Shown here: positions 1 to 8,286 of the stretch, in pieces
How positions within the stretch are numbered: position 1 is the stretch's first letter
Layout: each line of letters opens with the position of its first letter
Assembly (NCBI RefSeq): GCF_014646195.1
Contig: NZ_BMMZ01000015.1
Span: forward strand, 1-64,000
Origin: Microlunatus endophyticus
GTDB taxonomy: Bacteria; Actinomycetota; Actinomycetes; Propionibacteriales; Propionibacteriaceae
Direction of reading: 5' to 3'
DNA length: 64,000 bases
Translations under genes and position numbers: made by a program
Notes under the pieces: generated by a model
Databases searched by the model: none
Told to the model about the DNA's origin: nothing
Seen by the model: only the letters and a program-made list of their open reading frames with translations

Positions 1-1350
1 CTTGCGGTCAGCTGGGGCGGGTCACAGTACGCTTGGGACTCGGTGACGATCATCGCGATGTTCGCCGGCGCACTGGTGGCATTGTTGTTGTTCGTCTGGG
101 CGGAATCGCGGGCCGTCGATCCGATCTTGCCGCTGCGCCTGTTCCGCGGCCAGGTTTTCAGCGTCAGCGTCGTGTTGTCCTTCATCGTCGGATTCGCGAT
201 GCTGGGAGCGATGACGTTCCTGCCGACCTATCTGCAATACGTGCAAGGAGTCTCCGCGACGGGGTCCGGGGTCCGTACGCTGCCGATGGTGGTCGGCCTG
301 CTGGGCACCTCGATCGCAGCCGGCACCATCGTCAGCCGGACCGGTCGGTACAAGATCTTTCCGATCCTCGGATCGTTGATCATGGCGGGCGGCTTGTTCC
401 TGTTGTCGACCATCGACGCACAGACCGGGACCTGGACATTCTCGCTCTACCTGTTCGTACTGGGGATCGGCATCGGTCTGTGCATGCAGATCCTGACCTT
501 GATCGTGCAGAACACGGCCGAGTTCCGCGATCTTGGTGTGGCGACCTCCGGGGTGACCTTCTTCAGAACGCTCGGCAGTTCTTTCGGTGCGTCGATCTTC
601 GGCACCATCTACGTCAACGAACTCGGCGGACGGCTGGCCCGGGCCCTGGTGCAGGCGCAGATCCATGATCCGGCCGCGATCGGCTCGCCGGCGGCGATCC
701 ACGCGTTGCCGTTGGCGCAGCGGACGCCGATCGTCAACGCCTACGCGGAGACGATCCAACGGGTCTTCCTGTACGCCGTCCCGGTCGCGCTGCTGGCGCT
801 GGTGATCTCGTTGATCCTGCGCGAGGTGCCGTTGCGCGGCACCGCCCGCGCCGCTGCCGGCGACGTCGGCGAAGGCTTCGCGATCCCCGAGGGGTCGGAC
901 AACGTGCTGGCACTGCAGCGGGCGATCGTGCGGGTGGTCCGGGGTACGCCGCCAGAGCAGTTGCGGCAGATCCGGGAGCGGTCCGGCACCTCACTGGATG
1001 CCGCGGCCGCGTGGTGCGTCGGCCAGGTCGCGCTTCGGCAACGGGTCAGCGGCGACACGTCACTGGCGCCGATCGCCCGCCGCTACCGATTGCCGGCCCC
1101 GGTGTTGGCGCCGGCCTTCTCGGCCAGCGTGGCAGCGGGCTACCTCGGTGGCGATGAGACGTCGTACGCGATCACCGACTCCGGGCGCGAGGAGCTGGTC
1201 AAACTGGCCGAGGAGTTCCGGTCCTGGCTGGCCGACGAGCTCGCCGACTGGGGCAGCGATCACGACGAGGAGTTCCACACCGCGCTGAAGGGTCTGGCGA
1301 ACCGACTCGTCGACGACGATCCGAGACTTCCCGAGGCGCTGCCCGCCTGA
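1..1350 (+). CDS. MFS drug/H+ antiporter (DHA2-like), 5' end outside window
   Basis: The frame is open from base 1, so the gene begins upstream; the GTG at 43 is internal. The 449 visible residues begin with a WGGSQYAW stretch typical of 14-helix DHA2 exporters and contain about seven further hydrophobic segments (roughly residues 15-290). A cytoplasmic tail of about 150 residues follows. Near its end, YAITDSGREEL and the helix after it look like the wing and last helix of a MarR-type domain. The likely role is proton-driven efflux of a small molecule in the inner membrane; the substrate cannot be told. The next gene is convergent, only 3 bp away. Confidence 0.85.
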   Translation, partial: LAVSWGGSQYAWDSVTIIAMFAGALVALLLFVWAESRAVDPILPLRLFRGQVFSVSVVLSFIVGFAMLGAMTFLPTYLQYVQGVSATGSGVRTLPMVVGLLGTSIAAGTIVSRTGRYKIFPILGSLIMAGGLFLLSTIDAQTGTWTFSLYLFVLGIGIGLCMQILTLIVQNTAEFRDLGVATSGVTFFRTLGSSFGASIFGTIYVNELGGRLARALVQAQIHDPAAIGSPAAIHALPLAQRTPIVNAYAETIQRVFLYAVPVALLALVISLILREVPLRGTARAAAGDVGEGFAIPEGSDNVLALQRAIVRVVRGTPPEQLRQIRERSGTSLDAAAAWCVGQVALRQRVSGDTSLAPIARRYRLPAPVLAPAFSASVAAGYLGGDETSYAITDSGREELVKLAEEFRSWLADELADWGSDHDEEFHTALKGLANRLVDDDPRLPEALPA

Positions 1351-1353
1351 CTG

Positions 1354-2058
1354 CTAGAGCGAATCGATCTCGGTATCGCTGAGTCCGATCGACCGAAGGT
1401 AGTCGGGCACTCCGCCGTAGTGCTGTTCGACATGTCGGACGACGTTGATCATCACGTCCGGGGTGCATGCCTGCTGGATCCTGGTCCAGTCCGGATCGGC
1501 ACTGGCGGCCAGGTCGGCGGCGAACCGCTCGGCCAGTCGTTCCCGGGTCAGTGCGTAGTCCGCGCCGACCAGCTCGAGGTCGGCACCCCAGAGTCGGGCC
1601 AGCAGTGCACTGACGACACCGGTTCGGTCCTTGCCCGCCGAACAGCACACCAGTGCGTCGCCTTCGGTCGCGGCCAAGGCGGCGAACACGGCCGGGATCG
1701 TGGCCCGGTGGCGTTCGAGCCAGTCGATGTACTGCTCGTGCAGGTAGACGGCGTCCGCGTCCGCTTCAAGTCGGGATGCCGGGTCGAACAACGGCACCCG
1801 CCGGTAGCCGGCATCGGCGACGAGCGGATGCGGCACCCGGTCGATCTCGTCCTCGCGGCGCAGGTCGAGGACCGCGGTCAGTCCGGTCGGATAGTCCCTG
1901 ATGTCGACCGGCTCGGTGTTGGCGCGATAGATCGTACGCCTCCGGCCGGCCTGGAAACCGGGGCCGCCGATCTCTCGCAGATTCGTCAGCCGGCCGATGG
2001 CCGGTGTCGTCGCCGGTGTCGTGGTTGGTGTACTGGTCGGCGTGCTGGTATCGGCCAT
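1354..2058 (-). CDS. Tyrosine/serine protein phosphatase (Y_phosphatase3 type)
   Basis: The 234-residue protein carries the P-loop CSAGKDRTG with its nucleophilic Cys at about residue 139, the signature of the atypical tyrosine-phosphatase family that includes mycobacterial PtpB. The residue before the Cys, commonly His, is Cys here. LTNLREIGG near residue 25-32 matches the family's N-terminal motif. The first 20 residues are a Ser/Thr/Pro-rich low-complexity stretch, so the real start could be a little downstream. It lies 34 bp behind the enolase-family gene on the same strand and may be the last gene of the nad transcript. The substrate is unknown. Confidence 0.85.
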   Translation of the reverse strand: MADTSTPTSTPTTTPATTPAIGRLTNLREIGGPGFQAGRRRTIYRANTEPVDIRDYPTGLTAVLDLRREDEIDRVPHPLVADAGYRRVPLFDPASRLEADADAVYLHEQYIDWLERHRATIPAVFAALAATEGDALVCCSAGKDRTGVVSALLARLWGADLELVGADYALTRERLAERFAADLAASADPDWTRIQQACTPDVMINVVRHVEQHYGGVPDYLRSIGLSDTEIDSL

Positions 2059-2092
2059 GGTCGAGAGCCTAGTGAACTGCCCCGGTCGCGTC

Positions 2093-3274
2093 TCAAGCGG
2101 CCAGCTCCCGCATCACGGCGTACAGATCGGACTTGGATTCGAAGCCGATACCGGGCAGGTCGGGCATGATCAGATACCCGTCCCGGACCTCGACGCCGTC
2201 AGGGAATCCACCGAACGGCTGGAACAGGTCGGGATAGGACTCGTTGCCACCCAGTCCCAGCCCGGCGGCGATGTTGAGCGACATCTGATGACCGCCGTGG
2301 GGGATGCACCGGGTCCGTGACCAACCATGATCATCGAGCATCTCCAGGATGCGGAGGTATTCGACCAGGCCGTAGCTCAGTGCACAGTCGAATTGCAGCC
2401 AGTCGCGGTCGGGCCGCAGGCCACCGTACCAGATGAGGTTGCGGGCGTCCTGGACCGAGAACAGGTTCTCCCCGGTCGCCAGCGGTCCCTCGTACGCCGC
2501 GGCCACCTCCGCCTGGAGCTGGAAATCCAACGGGTCAACGGGTTCCTCGTACCAGAAGAGGTCGTACTGGCTGAGCAGATCGGCGTATTTCAACGCGGTC
2601 TCATGATCGAAACGGCCGTTGGCATCGACCGCAAGCTGCTGCCTGGGACCGAGGATGGCCAGCGTGGCCTCAATCCGCTCACGGTCGGTGTCGAAGCCGC
2701 GTTGATCAAGACCCGCACCGCCGATCTTCTGCTTGACCACCGAATAGCCGCGGTCGAGGTAGCTCTGCATCTCGTCGGTCAGCGCGCTGACGTCCTGGCC
2801 GGGGTAGTAGTATCCGCCGGCCGCGTACACGAAGACCTTGTGGTCAGGCGTGCCGGAGCCGTACCGCTCGGCGAGCAGGTCGAAGAGCGGACGGTCCTCG
2901 ATCTTGGCAACCGCGTCCCAGACGGCCATGTCGATGGTGCCGACCGCGACCGACCGCTCACCGTGGCCACCGGGCTTCTCGTTGCGCATCATCGCCGCCC
3001 AGATCTTGGCCGGGTCGAGATTGTCACGATGATCATCGGCCAGATCGCCGGGATCGGCCTCCAGCACGCGGGGGATGAATCGCTCGCGCATCATCGGCCC
3101 CTGGCCATAGCGGCCGTTGGAGTTGAAGCCGTAGCCGACCACCGGCCGTCCGTCGCGCACCACGTCGGTGATCACCGCGACCAGGCTCAGCGTCATCCTG
3201 GAGAAGTCGATGTAGGCGTTACGGATGGGCGAGCTGATCGGATAGGTGCGTTCCCGGATGTCGAGGATCCTCAT
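2093..3274 (-). CDS. tarD: D-tartrate dehydratase-like enolase-superfamily enzyme
   Basis: This 393-residue protein belongs to the mandelate racemase/muconate lactonizing group. The N-terminal block SSPIRNAYIDF and the block FNSNGRYGQG closely resemble D-tartrate dehydratase, which dehydrates D-tartrate to oxaloacetate. Visible active-site candidates are KQK at 181-183, Asp217 (DANGRFD), Glu243 (WYEEP), Glu269 (TGEN) and His326 (PHGGH), all in the expected order. The gene starts 15 bp after nadC, so it is probably on the nadABC transcript, an unusual partner. The tartrate assignment is by remembered similarity; a related acid-sugar dehydratase is the alternative. Confidence 0.8.
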   Translation of the reverse strand: MRILDIRERTYPISSPIRNAYIDFSRMTLSLVAVITDVVRDGRPVVGYGFNSNGRYGQGPMMRERFIPRVLEADPGDLADDHRDNLDPAKIWAAMMRNEKPGGHGERSVAVGTIDMAVWDAVAKIEDRPLFDLLAERYGSGTPDHKVFVYAAGGYYYPGQDVSALTDEMQSYLDRGYSVVKQKIGGAGLDQRGFDTDRERIEATLAILGPRQQLAVDANGRFDHETALKYADLLSQYDLFWYEEPVDPLDFQLQAEVAAAYEGPLATGENLFSVQDARNLIWYGGLRPDRDWLQFDCALSYGLVEYLRILEMLDDHGWSRTRCIPHGGHQMSLNIAAGLGLGGNESYPDLFQPFGGFPDGVEVRDGYLIMPDLPGIGFESKSDLYAVMRELAA

Positions 3275-3289
3275 GATCAGCTTTCTACC

Positions 3290-4174
3290 TCAGCTGCTGC
3301 GCAGGTCGAATCCGAGATCGAGCACTGGGGCGGAGTGGGTGAGCTCTCCGACGGCGATGTAGTCGACACCGGTCGCGGCGACCTCGGCGGCGTCCTGCAG
3401 TGTCAGGCCGCCGCTCGCCTCCAGCTTGACCCGGCCCGCGGCCAGGGCGACGGCCTGCCGCAGCTGGTCGGTGTCCATGTTGTCCAGCAGGATCAGGTCC
3501 GGGCCGACCTCGAGCGCCTCGCCGACCTGGTCGAGGGTGTCGCACTCGATCTCGCAGCTGATCGACGGGTTCACCGCCCGGACCGCCTCGTACGCCGCCC
3601 GCACCGATCCGGCCGCCGCCACGTGATTGTCCTTGATCAATGCGGCATCGCCCAGGCCCATCCGGTGGTTCACGCCGCCACCGCAACGGACCGCGTACTT
3701 CTGCAGGATCCGCAGCCCGGGAACGGTCTTGCGGGTATCGCGCACCTTGCAGGACTGATCACCGATCGCGTCGCTCCAGGCCGCGGTGAGCGTTGCGACG
3801 CCGGACAGCTGCGAGAGCAGGTTGAGCAGTGTCCGTTCGGCGGTGAGCAGGGTGCTCAGCGGACCCTCGACGGTCAGCACCCGGTCGCCGGGCCGGACCC
3901 GGTCACCGTCGCTGATCGCCGCGGAGAATTCGACGGTCGCGCCATGATCATCAGCCGCCTCGACCACGGCGGCCGCAACCGGGATGCCGGCGATCGTGCC
4001 GGGCTTCCGGGCGACCACGTCGGCCACTCCGGGCTGGCCTGAGCGGATGGTGGCCTGGGTGGTGATGTCGGGGCCCCACTGCAGGTCCTCGGCCAGCGTC
4101 TCGCGGGCGATCCGGCTCACCAGGTCGCGTTTGAGATCCGCGGCGCCCAGAGCCGCGTCGAGATCGAAGCTCAT
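3290..4174 (-). CDS. nadC: Quinolinate phosphoribosyltransferase (nicotinate-nucleotide pyrophosphorylase)
   Basis: NadC makes nicotinate mononucleotide from quinolinate and PRPP, releasing CO2, as the last step of de novo NAD precursor synthesis. The protein has 294 residues, normal for the family. The hallmark block from about residue 145 includes RKTVPGLR, KYAVRCGGG and NHRMGLGD, followed by LIKDNH; these hold the quinolinate- and PRPP-binding basic residues. Its ATG overlaps the nadB stop by one base (TGATG), implying translational coupling in nadABC. Confidence 0.97.
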   Translation of the reverse strand: MSFDLDAALGAADLKRDLVSRIARETLAEDLQWGPDITTQATIRSGQPGVADVVARKPGTIAGIPVAAAVVEAADDHGATVEFSAAISDGDRVRPGDRVLTVEGPLSTLLTAERTLLNLLSQLSGVATLTAAWSDAIGDQSCKVRDTRKTVPGLRILQKYAVRCGGGVNHRMGLGDAALIKDNHVAAAGSVRAAYEAVRAVNPSISCEIECDTLDQVGEALEVGPDLILLDNMDTDQLRQAVALAAGRVKLEASGGLTLQDAAEVAATGVDYIAVGELTHSAPVLDLGFDLRSS

Positions 4175-5871
4175 CAGGATTCCTTTGCTTGCTGGGAGAT
4201 CTCCAGGCCGTCGACGCCAAGGCGCAGCAGTGTGTGCCGCTGCCAGCCGACGTCGGGAGCTGTGAAATCGGCCCGGCGATGGCAGCCCCGGCTCTCGGTC
4301 CGCTGCTGTGCGGCGGCCGCCACCAGCACGCCGACGGTGTGCAGGTTGGTGGCCTCGACCTCAGCCACCGTCGTTGCCTGCTGCTGAGTGGAGATCTGGT
4401 CCAGGGATTTCAGCAGCACGTCCAGGCCGGTCTCGTCCCGGAGCACGCCGGCACCGGTGCTGACCGCCCTGACGATCGACTCCCGGTGGGCAGCCGGCGT
4501 GGCGAAGCCGGTCCGGTTGCGCGCGGTGTTCGGTCGACCCTGCTCCGGATCACCGGCTGCCAGCAACTGCCCGACCCGGTCGCCGGCGATCAACGCCTCG
4601 GTGAGGCTGTTGGAGGCCAACCGGTTGGCGCCCTGGACGCCGGTCGAGGCGACCTCGCCGACCGCGTACAGGCCGGGAACGGTGGTCCGGCCGTCGAGTG
4701 TGGCCAGGACGCCGCCGCAGGAGTAGTGCTCGGCCGGCCGAACCGGGATCGGTTCGTGGATCGGGTCGACGCCGCGGGCCTGGCACAACATCAGGATCGA
4801 GGGGAAGTGCTCGCGCCACACGTGCTCGCCCAGGTGCGTACCGTCGAGGAACAGATGATCATCGCCACTGGCCATCAGATGGGCGTGCATCGTCGCCGAC
4901 ACCACGTCCCGTGGGGCGAGGTCGGCCAGCGGGTGTCGGCCCTTCATGATCAACTCACCGTGCCGGTCGACCAGCACCGCACCCTCGCCGCGGACGGCTT
5001 CGGAGACCAGCACGCCGCGATCGCCGGGCCGGCGGTATTCCTCCGGCACGACCAGCACGGTTGGATGGAACTGGGTGAATTCGAGGTCACGCAGCACAGC
5101 GCCGGCGCGCAGTGCGAGTGCCAGACCGTCCCCGGTCGCCGTGGCCGGGTTGGTCGTGGTGTCCCAGGCCTGTCCGATTCCCCCGCTGGCCAGAACTACA
5201 GCGGTGGCGGTGATCTCGCCGATCAATCCGTCGCTGTCGATCACCCGGACGCCGTGCACACCGTGATCATCGGTGAGCAGGTCGACCACTGTGGTGTGCT
5301 CGTGCAGCCTCATGATCGCGGAGCTGGTCGAAGCGCTCCTCGACAAGCTCAGGGCTCTGTCGGCGAACGCGGCTGCGAGGGCGCGGGCAACCTCCGCGCC
5401 GCTGGCATCGCCGCCGGCGTGCACGATGCGCCGAGCATGATGGCCGCCCTCGAGGCCCAGGGCGATTCGTTCGTCGCGATCGAGATCGAAGTGGGCGCCG
5501 AGCTCGATCATCCGGCGGATGGCGCCCGGGGCGGAAATCACCAGCTCTCGTACGGCGTCAGCCTCGCACAGTCCGGCACCCGCGACCAGAGTGTCGTCGA
5601 GATGGCTGTCGATCGTGTCGTCGGAGCCCAGCACGGCAGCCAGGCCGCCCTGGGCCCAGGCCGTCGATCCGTCCCCGGGTTCGGCCTTGGTGATCACGCT
5701 GACCCGACGGCCCGCGTCCAGCAGCCGTACGGCCGTACTCAACCCAGCGGCGCCGGTGCCGATGACGATCACATCGGTCTCGTCGGTCCAGGCCGCAGTC
5801 GCCGTCGGGATCCGGCCCGGCAGCACCGGAAGATCAACTCCGCCGGCCACGATCGGTCCGACCATGGTCAT
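4174..5871 (-). CDS. nadB: L-aspartate oxidase
   Basis: NadB oxidises L-aspartate to iminoaspartate, the substrate of NadA, using FAD. The Rossmann motif VIGTGAAGLS is near residue 36-45. TAWAQGGLAAV, HPTVL and the flavin-binding NRLASNSLTEAL follow in order. The 565 residues are slightly long. Residues about 173-187 (ALSLSRSASTSSAIM) look inserted compared with the usual join between the GAEV helix and the EHTTVVDL strand. The DNA there is a hairpin-forming repeat (5321-5354). The start ATG overlaps the nadA stop (ATGA). The insertion is in frame, so the enzyme may still work. Confidence 0.95.
   Translation of the reverse strand: MTMVGPIVAGGVDLPVLPGRIPTATAAWTDETDVIVIGTGAAGLSTAVRLLDAGRRVSVITKAEPGDGSTAWAQGGLAAVLGSDDTIDSHLDDTLVAGAGLCEADAVRELVISAPGAIRRMIELGAHFDLDRDERIALGLEGGHHARRIVHAGGDASGAEVARALAAAFADRALSLSRSASTSSAIMRLHEHTTVVDLLTDDHGVHGVRVIDSDGLIGEITATAVVLASGGIGQAWDTTTNPATATGDGLALALRAGAVLRDLEFTQFHPTVLVVPEEYRRPGDRGVLVSEAVRGEGAVLVDRHGELIMKGRHPLADLAPRDVVSATMHAHLMASGDDHLFLDGTHLGEHVWREHFPSILMLCQARGVDPIHEPIPVRPAEHYSCGGVLATLDGRTTVPGLYAVGEVASTGVQGANRLASNSLTEALIAGDRVGQLLAAGDPEQGRPNTARNRTGFATPAAHRESIVRAVSTGAGVLRDETGLDVLLKSLDQISTQQQATTVAEVEATNLHTVGVLVAAAAQQRTESRGCHRRADFTAPDVGWQRHTLLRLGVDGLEISQQAKES
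5321..5354. repeat. Hairpin repeat (GAGCTTGTCGA family) inside nadB
   Basis: Arms GAGCTGGTCGA and TCGACAAGCTC pair with one mismatch around an 8-base loop. The core CTGAGCTTGTCGA, read on the minus strand, is the same as the units of the tandem array at 46680-46769 and resembles 28204-28221. It contributes about 15 in-frame residues to NadB. It looks like a REP-like dispersed element inserted in a gene; no transposase is attached. Confidence 0.6.
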
Positions 5872-6911
5872 TCGCCCCCGCCGGGTTGGCCGATCGCGAC
5901 CATCCGCTCGACCGCCTTGCGGGCCCGGGCGGCGATATCCGGGGCGACGTCGACGACATCGGTCTCCGTACGCAGCGCGTTGATCAACCTCTCCGGAGTG
6001 ATCATCTTCATGAACTTGCAGGACGCCTTCGGGTTGACCGGCTGGAAATCCACATGATCATTGGCCTTGCGGAGCTGGTGCAGCATGCCGATCTCCGTGG
6101 CCACCAGCACCTTGCGGGCCGTGCTCTTGCGAGCCTCGTCCAGCATCGAACCGGTGGACAGGATATGGGTGCGGTCGGCGGGAATGTCGCCGACCGAGGT
6201 CAGCCACAGCGCCGAGGTCGAGCAGCCGCACTCCGGGTGGACGTAGAGCTCGGCGTCGGCATCGGCATGCACGGCCGCCTCGAGGTCCTTCGGTGAGATG
6301 CCCGCGTGCACGTGGCATTCGCCCATCCAGTTGTACATGTTGGTCCGGCCGGTCTTCCGCTTCACGTGTGCCGCCAGGAACATGTCGGGCAGGAAGAGCA
6401 CCTCGCGGTCGGCGGGGATCGACTCGACCACTTCGACCGCGTTGGAGGACGTGCAGCAGATATCGGTCTCGGCCTTCACCTCGGCGGTGGTGTTCACGTA
6501 CGCGACCACGACCGCACCCGGGTGCTCTGCCTTCCAGGCCCGCAACTGATCGGCGTTGATGGTGTCGGCCAGGGAGCAGCCGGCCCGGGCGTCGGGGATG
6601 ATCACCTTCTTCTCCGGCGACAGGATCTTGGCGGTCTCGGCCATGAAGTGCACGCCGGCGAAGACGATCATGGATTCCGGCGCGGAGGCGGCGATCCGGG
6701 ACAGTGCGAGCGAGTCGCCGACGTGGTCGGCGGCGTCCTGGATCTGCGGGAGCTGGTAGTTGTGCGCCAGGATCACGGCATTCTTCTTGCGGGCCAGCTC
6801 GCGGACCTCCTCGCGCCAGGCGGACCAGCTGGCGAAGCCGGCGGGAAGGTCGGTGGTGTCCTGCTCGTAGGCGCCGACCTGATCGGTGCGGATCGCCGTT
6901 GGGATGGTCAC
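5868..6911 (-). CDS. nadA: Quinolinate synthase A
   Basis: NadA condenses iminoaspartate with dihydroxyacetone phosphate to quinolinate using a [4Fe-4S] cluster. The 347-residue protein shows NAVILAHNYQ near residue 44-53. The three probable cluster ligands are Cys112 (ARAGCS), Cys228 or Cys230 (HPECGC) and Cys298 (KASCKF), in the expected order and spacing. The start is GTG at 6911, with AGGAG about five bases upstream. It is the first gene of the leftward nadABC run, and the region between it and nrtR holds a candidate operator. Confidence 0.96.
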   Translation of the reverse strand: MTIPTAIRTDQVGAYEQDTTDLPAGFASWSAWREEVRELARKKNAVILAHNYQLPQIQDAADHVGDSLALSRIAASAPESMIVFAGVHFMAETAKILSPEKKVIIPDARAGCSLADTINADQLRAWKAEHPGAVVVAYVNTTAEVKAETDICCTSSNAVEVVESIPADREVLFLPDMFLAAHVKRKTGRTNMYNWMGECHVHAGISPKDLEAAVHADADAELYVHPECGCSTSALWLTSVGDIPADRTHILSTGSMLDEARKSTARKVLVATEIGMLHQLRKANDHVDFQPVNPKASCKFMKMITPERLINALRTETDVVDVAPDIAARARKAVERMVAIGQPGGGE

Positions 6912-6929
6912 AGATACTCCTGGTCTCAG

Positions 6930-6952
6930 GTTTTCGCCTATCAGTCGAAAAC
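6930..6952. promoter_or_regulatory. Candidate NrtR operator between nadA and nrtR
   Basis: GTTTTCG and CGAAAAC form a perfect inverted repeat with 7-base arms around 9 bases. It sits 18 bp upstream of the nadA start codon and 23 bp upstream of nrtR, where a repressor of both genes would bind. NrtR proteins are known to control NAD synthesis genes from nearby palindromes; binding here is inferred. Confidence 0.6.
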
Positions 6953-6975
6953 TACTTCGACGCTAGCATGCAGCC

Positions 6976-7716
6976 GTGGCCAGATCGAGCGAGGTGCCCA
7001 CGTTTCGGCACGAAGCGCTGGCGGTTGTGTTCAAGATCACGCAGTTCGAGGCCGGCGGGCGGGGGGAACTCGCCGTCCTGGCCTGGCAACGCACCCGGGA
7101 TCCGTACGAGGGCGCCTGGGCGCTGCCCAGCGGCCCGGTGCAGGCAGGGGAGACGATCGGTGCCTGTGTGGCCCGCAATCTCGCGTCCAAGGTCGACCTG
7201 GCCGAGATAGCACACCTAGAGCAGCTGGAGACTCGCAGCGAGCCGGACCGGGATCCGTTTCAGCGCACCATCGCGACGGCCTATCTGGGGCTGGTGCCGA
7301 GCACCGCGAAACCGCAGCTGCCGCCGAACGCGGCATGGATCCGTACCGAGGAGTTGCCGACGATGGCCTTCGACCACGCGTCGCTGGTCCGCTCGGCCAT
7401 GGAACGGCTGGAGCGCAAGCTGTCCTACAGCAACATCGGTTTCGGGCTCGCGCCGGCGGAATTCACCCTCGCCCAGCTGCGCGACATCTACCGGGCCGCG
7501 CTGGGCTACGACGTGTCGGCGACCAATCTGCAGCGGGTGCTGAAGCGGCGCGGGCAGCTCGAACCGACCGGCCGGACCGCGGCCGCCGGGGGGAGTGGCG
7601 GACGTCCGGCGGCCCTCTACCGTTTCACCCGGCAGAGCCTGCAGATCACCGACCCGTTCGCCGCCTTCCGACCGGAGCATCCCGACAAGGCTGGTCAGAC
7701 CGTCCATGGAGACTGA
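6976..7716 (+). CDS. nrtR: NrtR-type Nudix-domain transcriptional regulator of NAD synthesis
   Basis: The 246-residue protein joins an N-terminal Nudix-like domain (about 10-140) to a C-terminal winged helix (about 150-235, with LAQLRDIYRAALGYDVSATNLQRVLKRR split across its helices). The Nudix box is degenerate: where REUXEE is expected there is RNLASK, so the catalytic glutamates are gone. Loss of catalysis with kept ligand binding fits the NrtR family, in which ADP-ribose is a known effector. It is divergent from nadABC with an inverted repeat between them, so it most likely represses that operon. Confidence 0.88.
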   Translation: MARSSEVPTFRHEALAVVFKITQFEAGGRGELAVLAWQRTRDPYEGAWALPSGPVQAGETIGACVARNLASKVDLAEIAHLEQLETRSEPDRDPFQRTIATAYLGLVPSTAKPQLPPNAAWIRTEELPTMAFDHASLVRSAMERLERKLSYSNIGFGLAPAEFTLAQLRDIYRAALGYDVSATNLQRVLKRRGQLEPTGRTAAAGGSGGRPAALYRFTRQSLQITDPFAAFRPEHPDKAGQTVHGD

Positions 7717-7730
7717 ACCGGCCGTAAGGG

Positions 7731-8273
7731 GTGGGCGATAGCGGTGAATTACCAGGAGGCGACGGACCCGTCCACCGGCCTGGTGTGGTGGCGCTCGTGC
7801 TGCACGACTCTGCGACGAATGCCACGGACGCTCGGCTGCCGGTCCGCTTGCCCCGCGGTGATGCACGGCTCGCGCAGATGATCGACCAACTGCCGGCGGC
7901 CGCCAACACCACCGAAGCCCTGCGTGACATCGCGGTGCGGCTGCTTGCCCGGGCCGACCCCGACCCGGAGACCGTACGAACGGCCGACGTGATCTCGGAG
8001 CTGGCGCGCCGGGACCTCTCAGTCCGCACGATGGCCCAGACACTGGGCTGGACCCAACGCAGGCTGCACCGCTTCTGCATCGAGACTTTCGGCACCTCCG
8101 CATCCGTCCTGAGATCGCTGTGCCGGTTCTGTCGCGCGCACGCGCTCCCGTCGGCCGGCGCCCGACCGGCTGAGGCCGGTGCGCTGGCAGGATATGCCGA
8201 CCAGGCGCACTTGACCCGCCACGTCAAACGGTTCGCAGCAACGACGCCGGGGGAGCTGGTCAAGTCCTCATGA
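7731..8273 (+). CDS. Short AraC-type HTH regulator, probably N-terminally truncated
   Basis: The 180-residue product ends in an AraC-like DNA-binding region (MAQTLGWTQRRLHRFC near residue 101-116, AGYADQAHLTRHVKRF near 155-170). The usual N-terminal sensor of about 100 residues, as in regulators with a DUF6597-type front half, is missing; what precedes the HTH looks like only the tail of it. The start GTG lies 14 bp after nrtR without a clear ribosome site. It may be a gene remnant or a translated short form. Confidence 0.55.
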   Translation: MGDSGELPGGDGPVHRPGVVALVLHDSATNATDARLPVRLPRGDARLAQMIDQLPAAANTTEALRDIAVRLLARADPDPETVRTADVISELARRDLSVRTMAQTLGWTQRRLHRFCIETFGTSASVLRSLCRFCRAHALPSAGARPAEAGALAGYADQAHLTRHVKRFAATTPGELVKSS

Positions 8274-8286
8274 CGACCAGCGCCCG

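Noticed and set aside
2327..4042. 571-codon rightward frame over the enolase and nadC genes
   Set aside because: Antisense shadow; no motifs, and both minus-strand genes are well supported.
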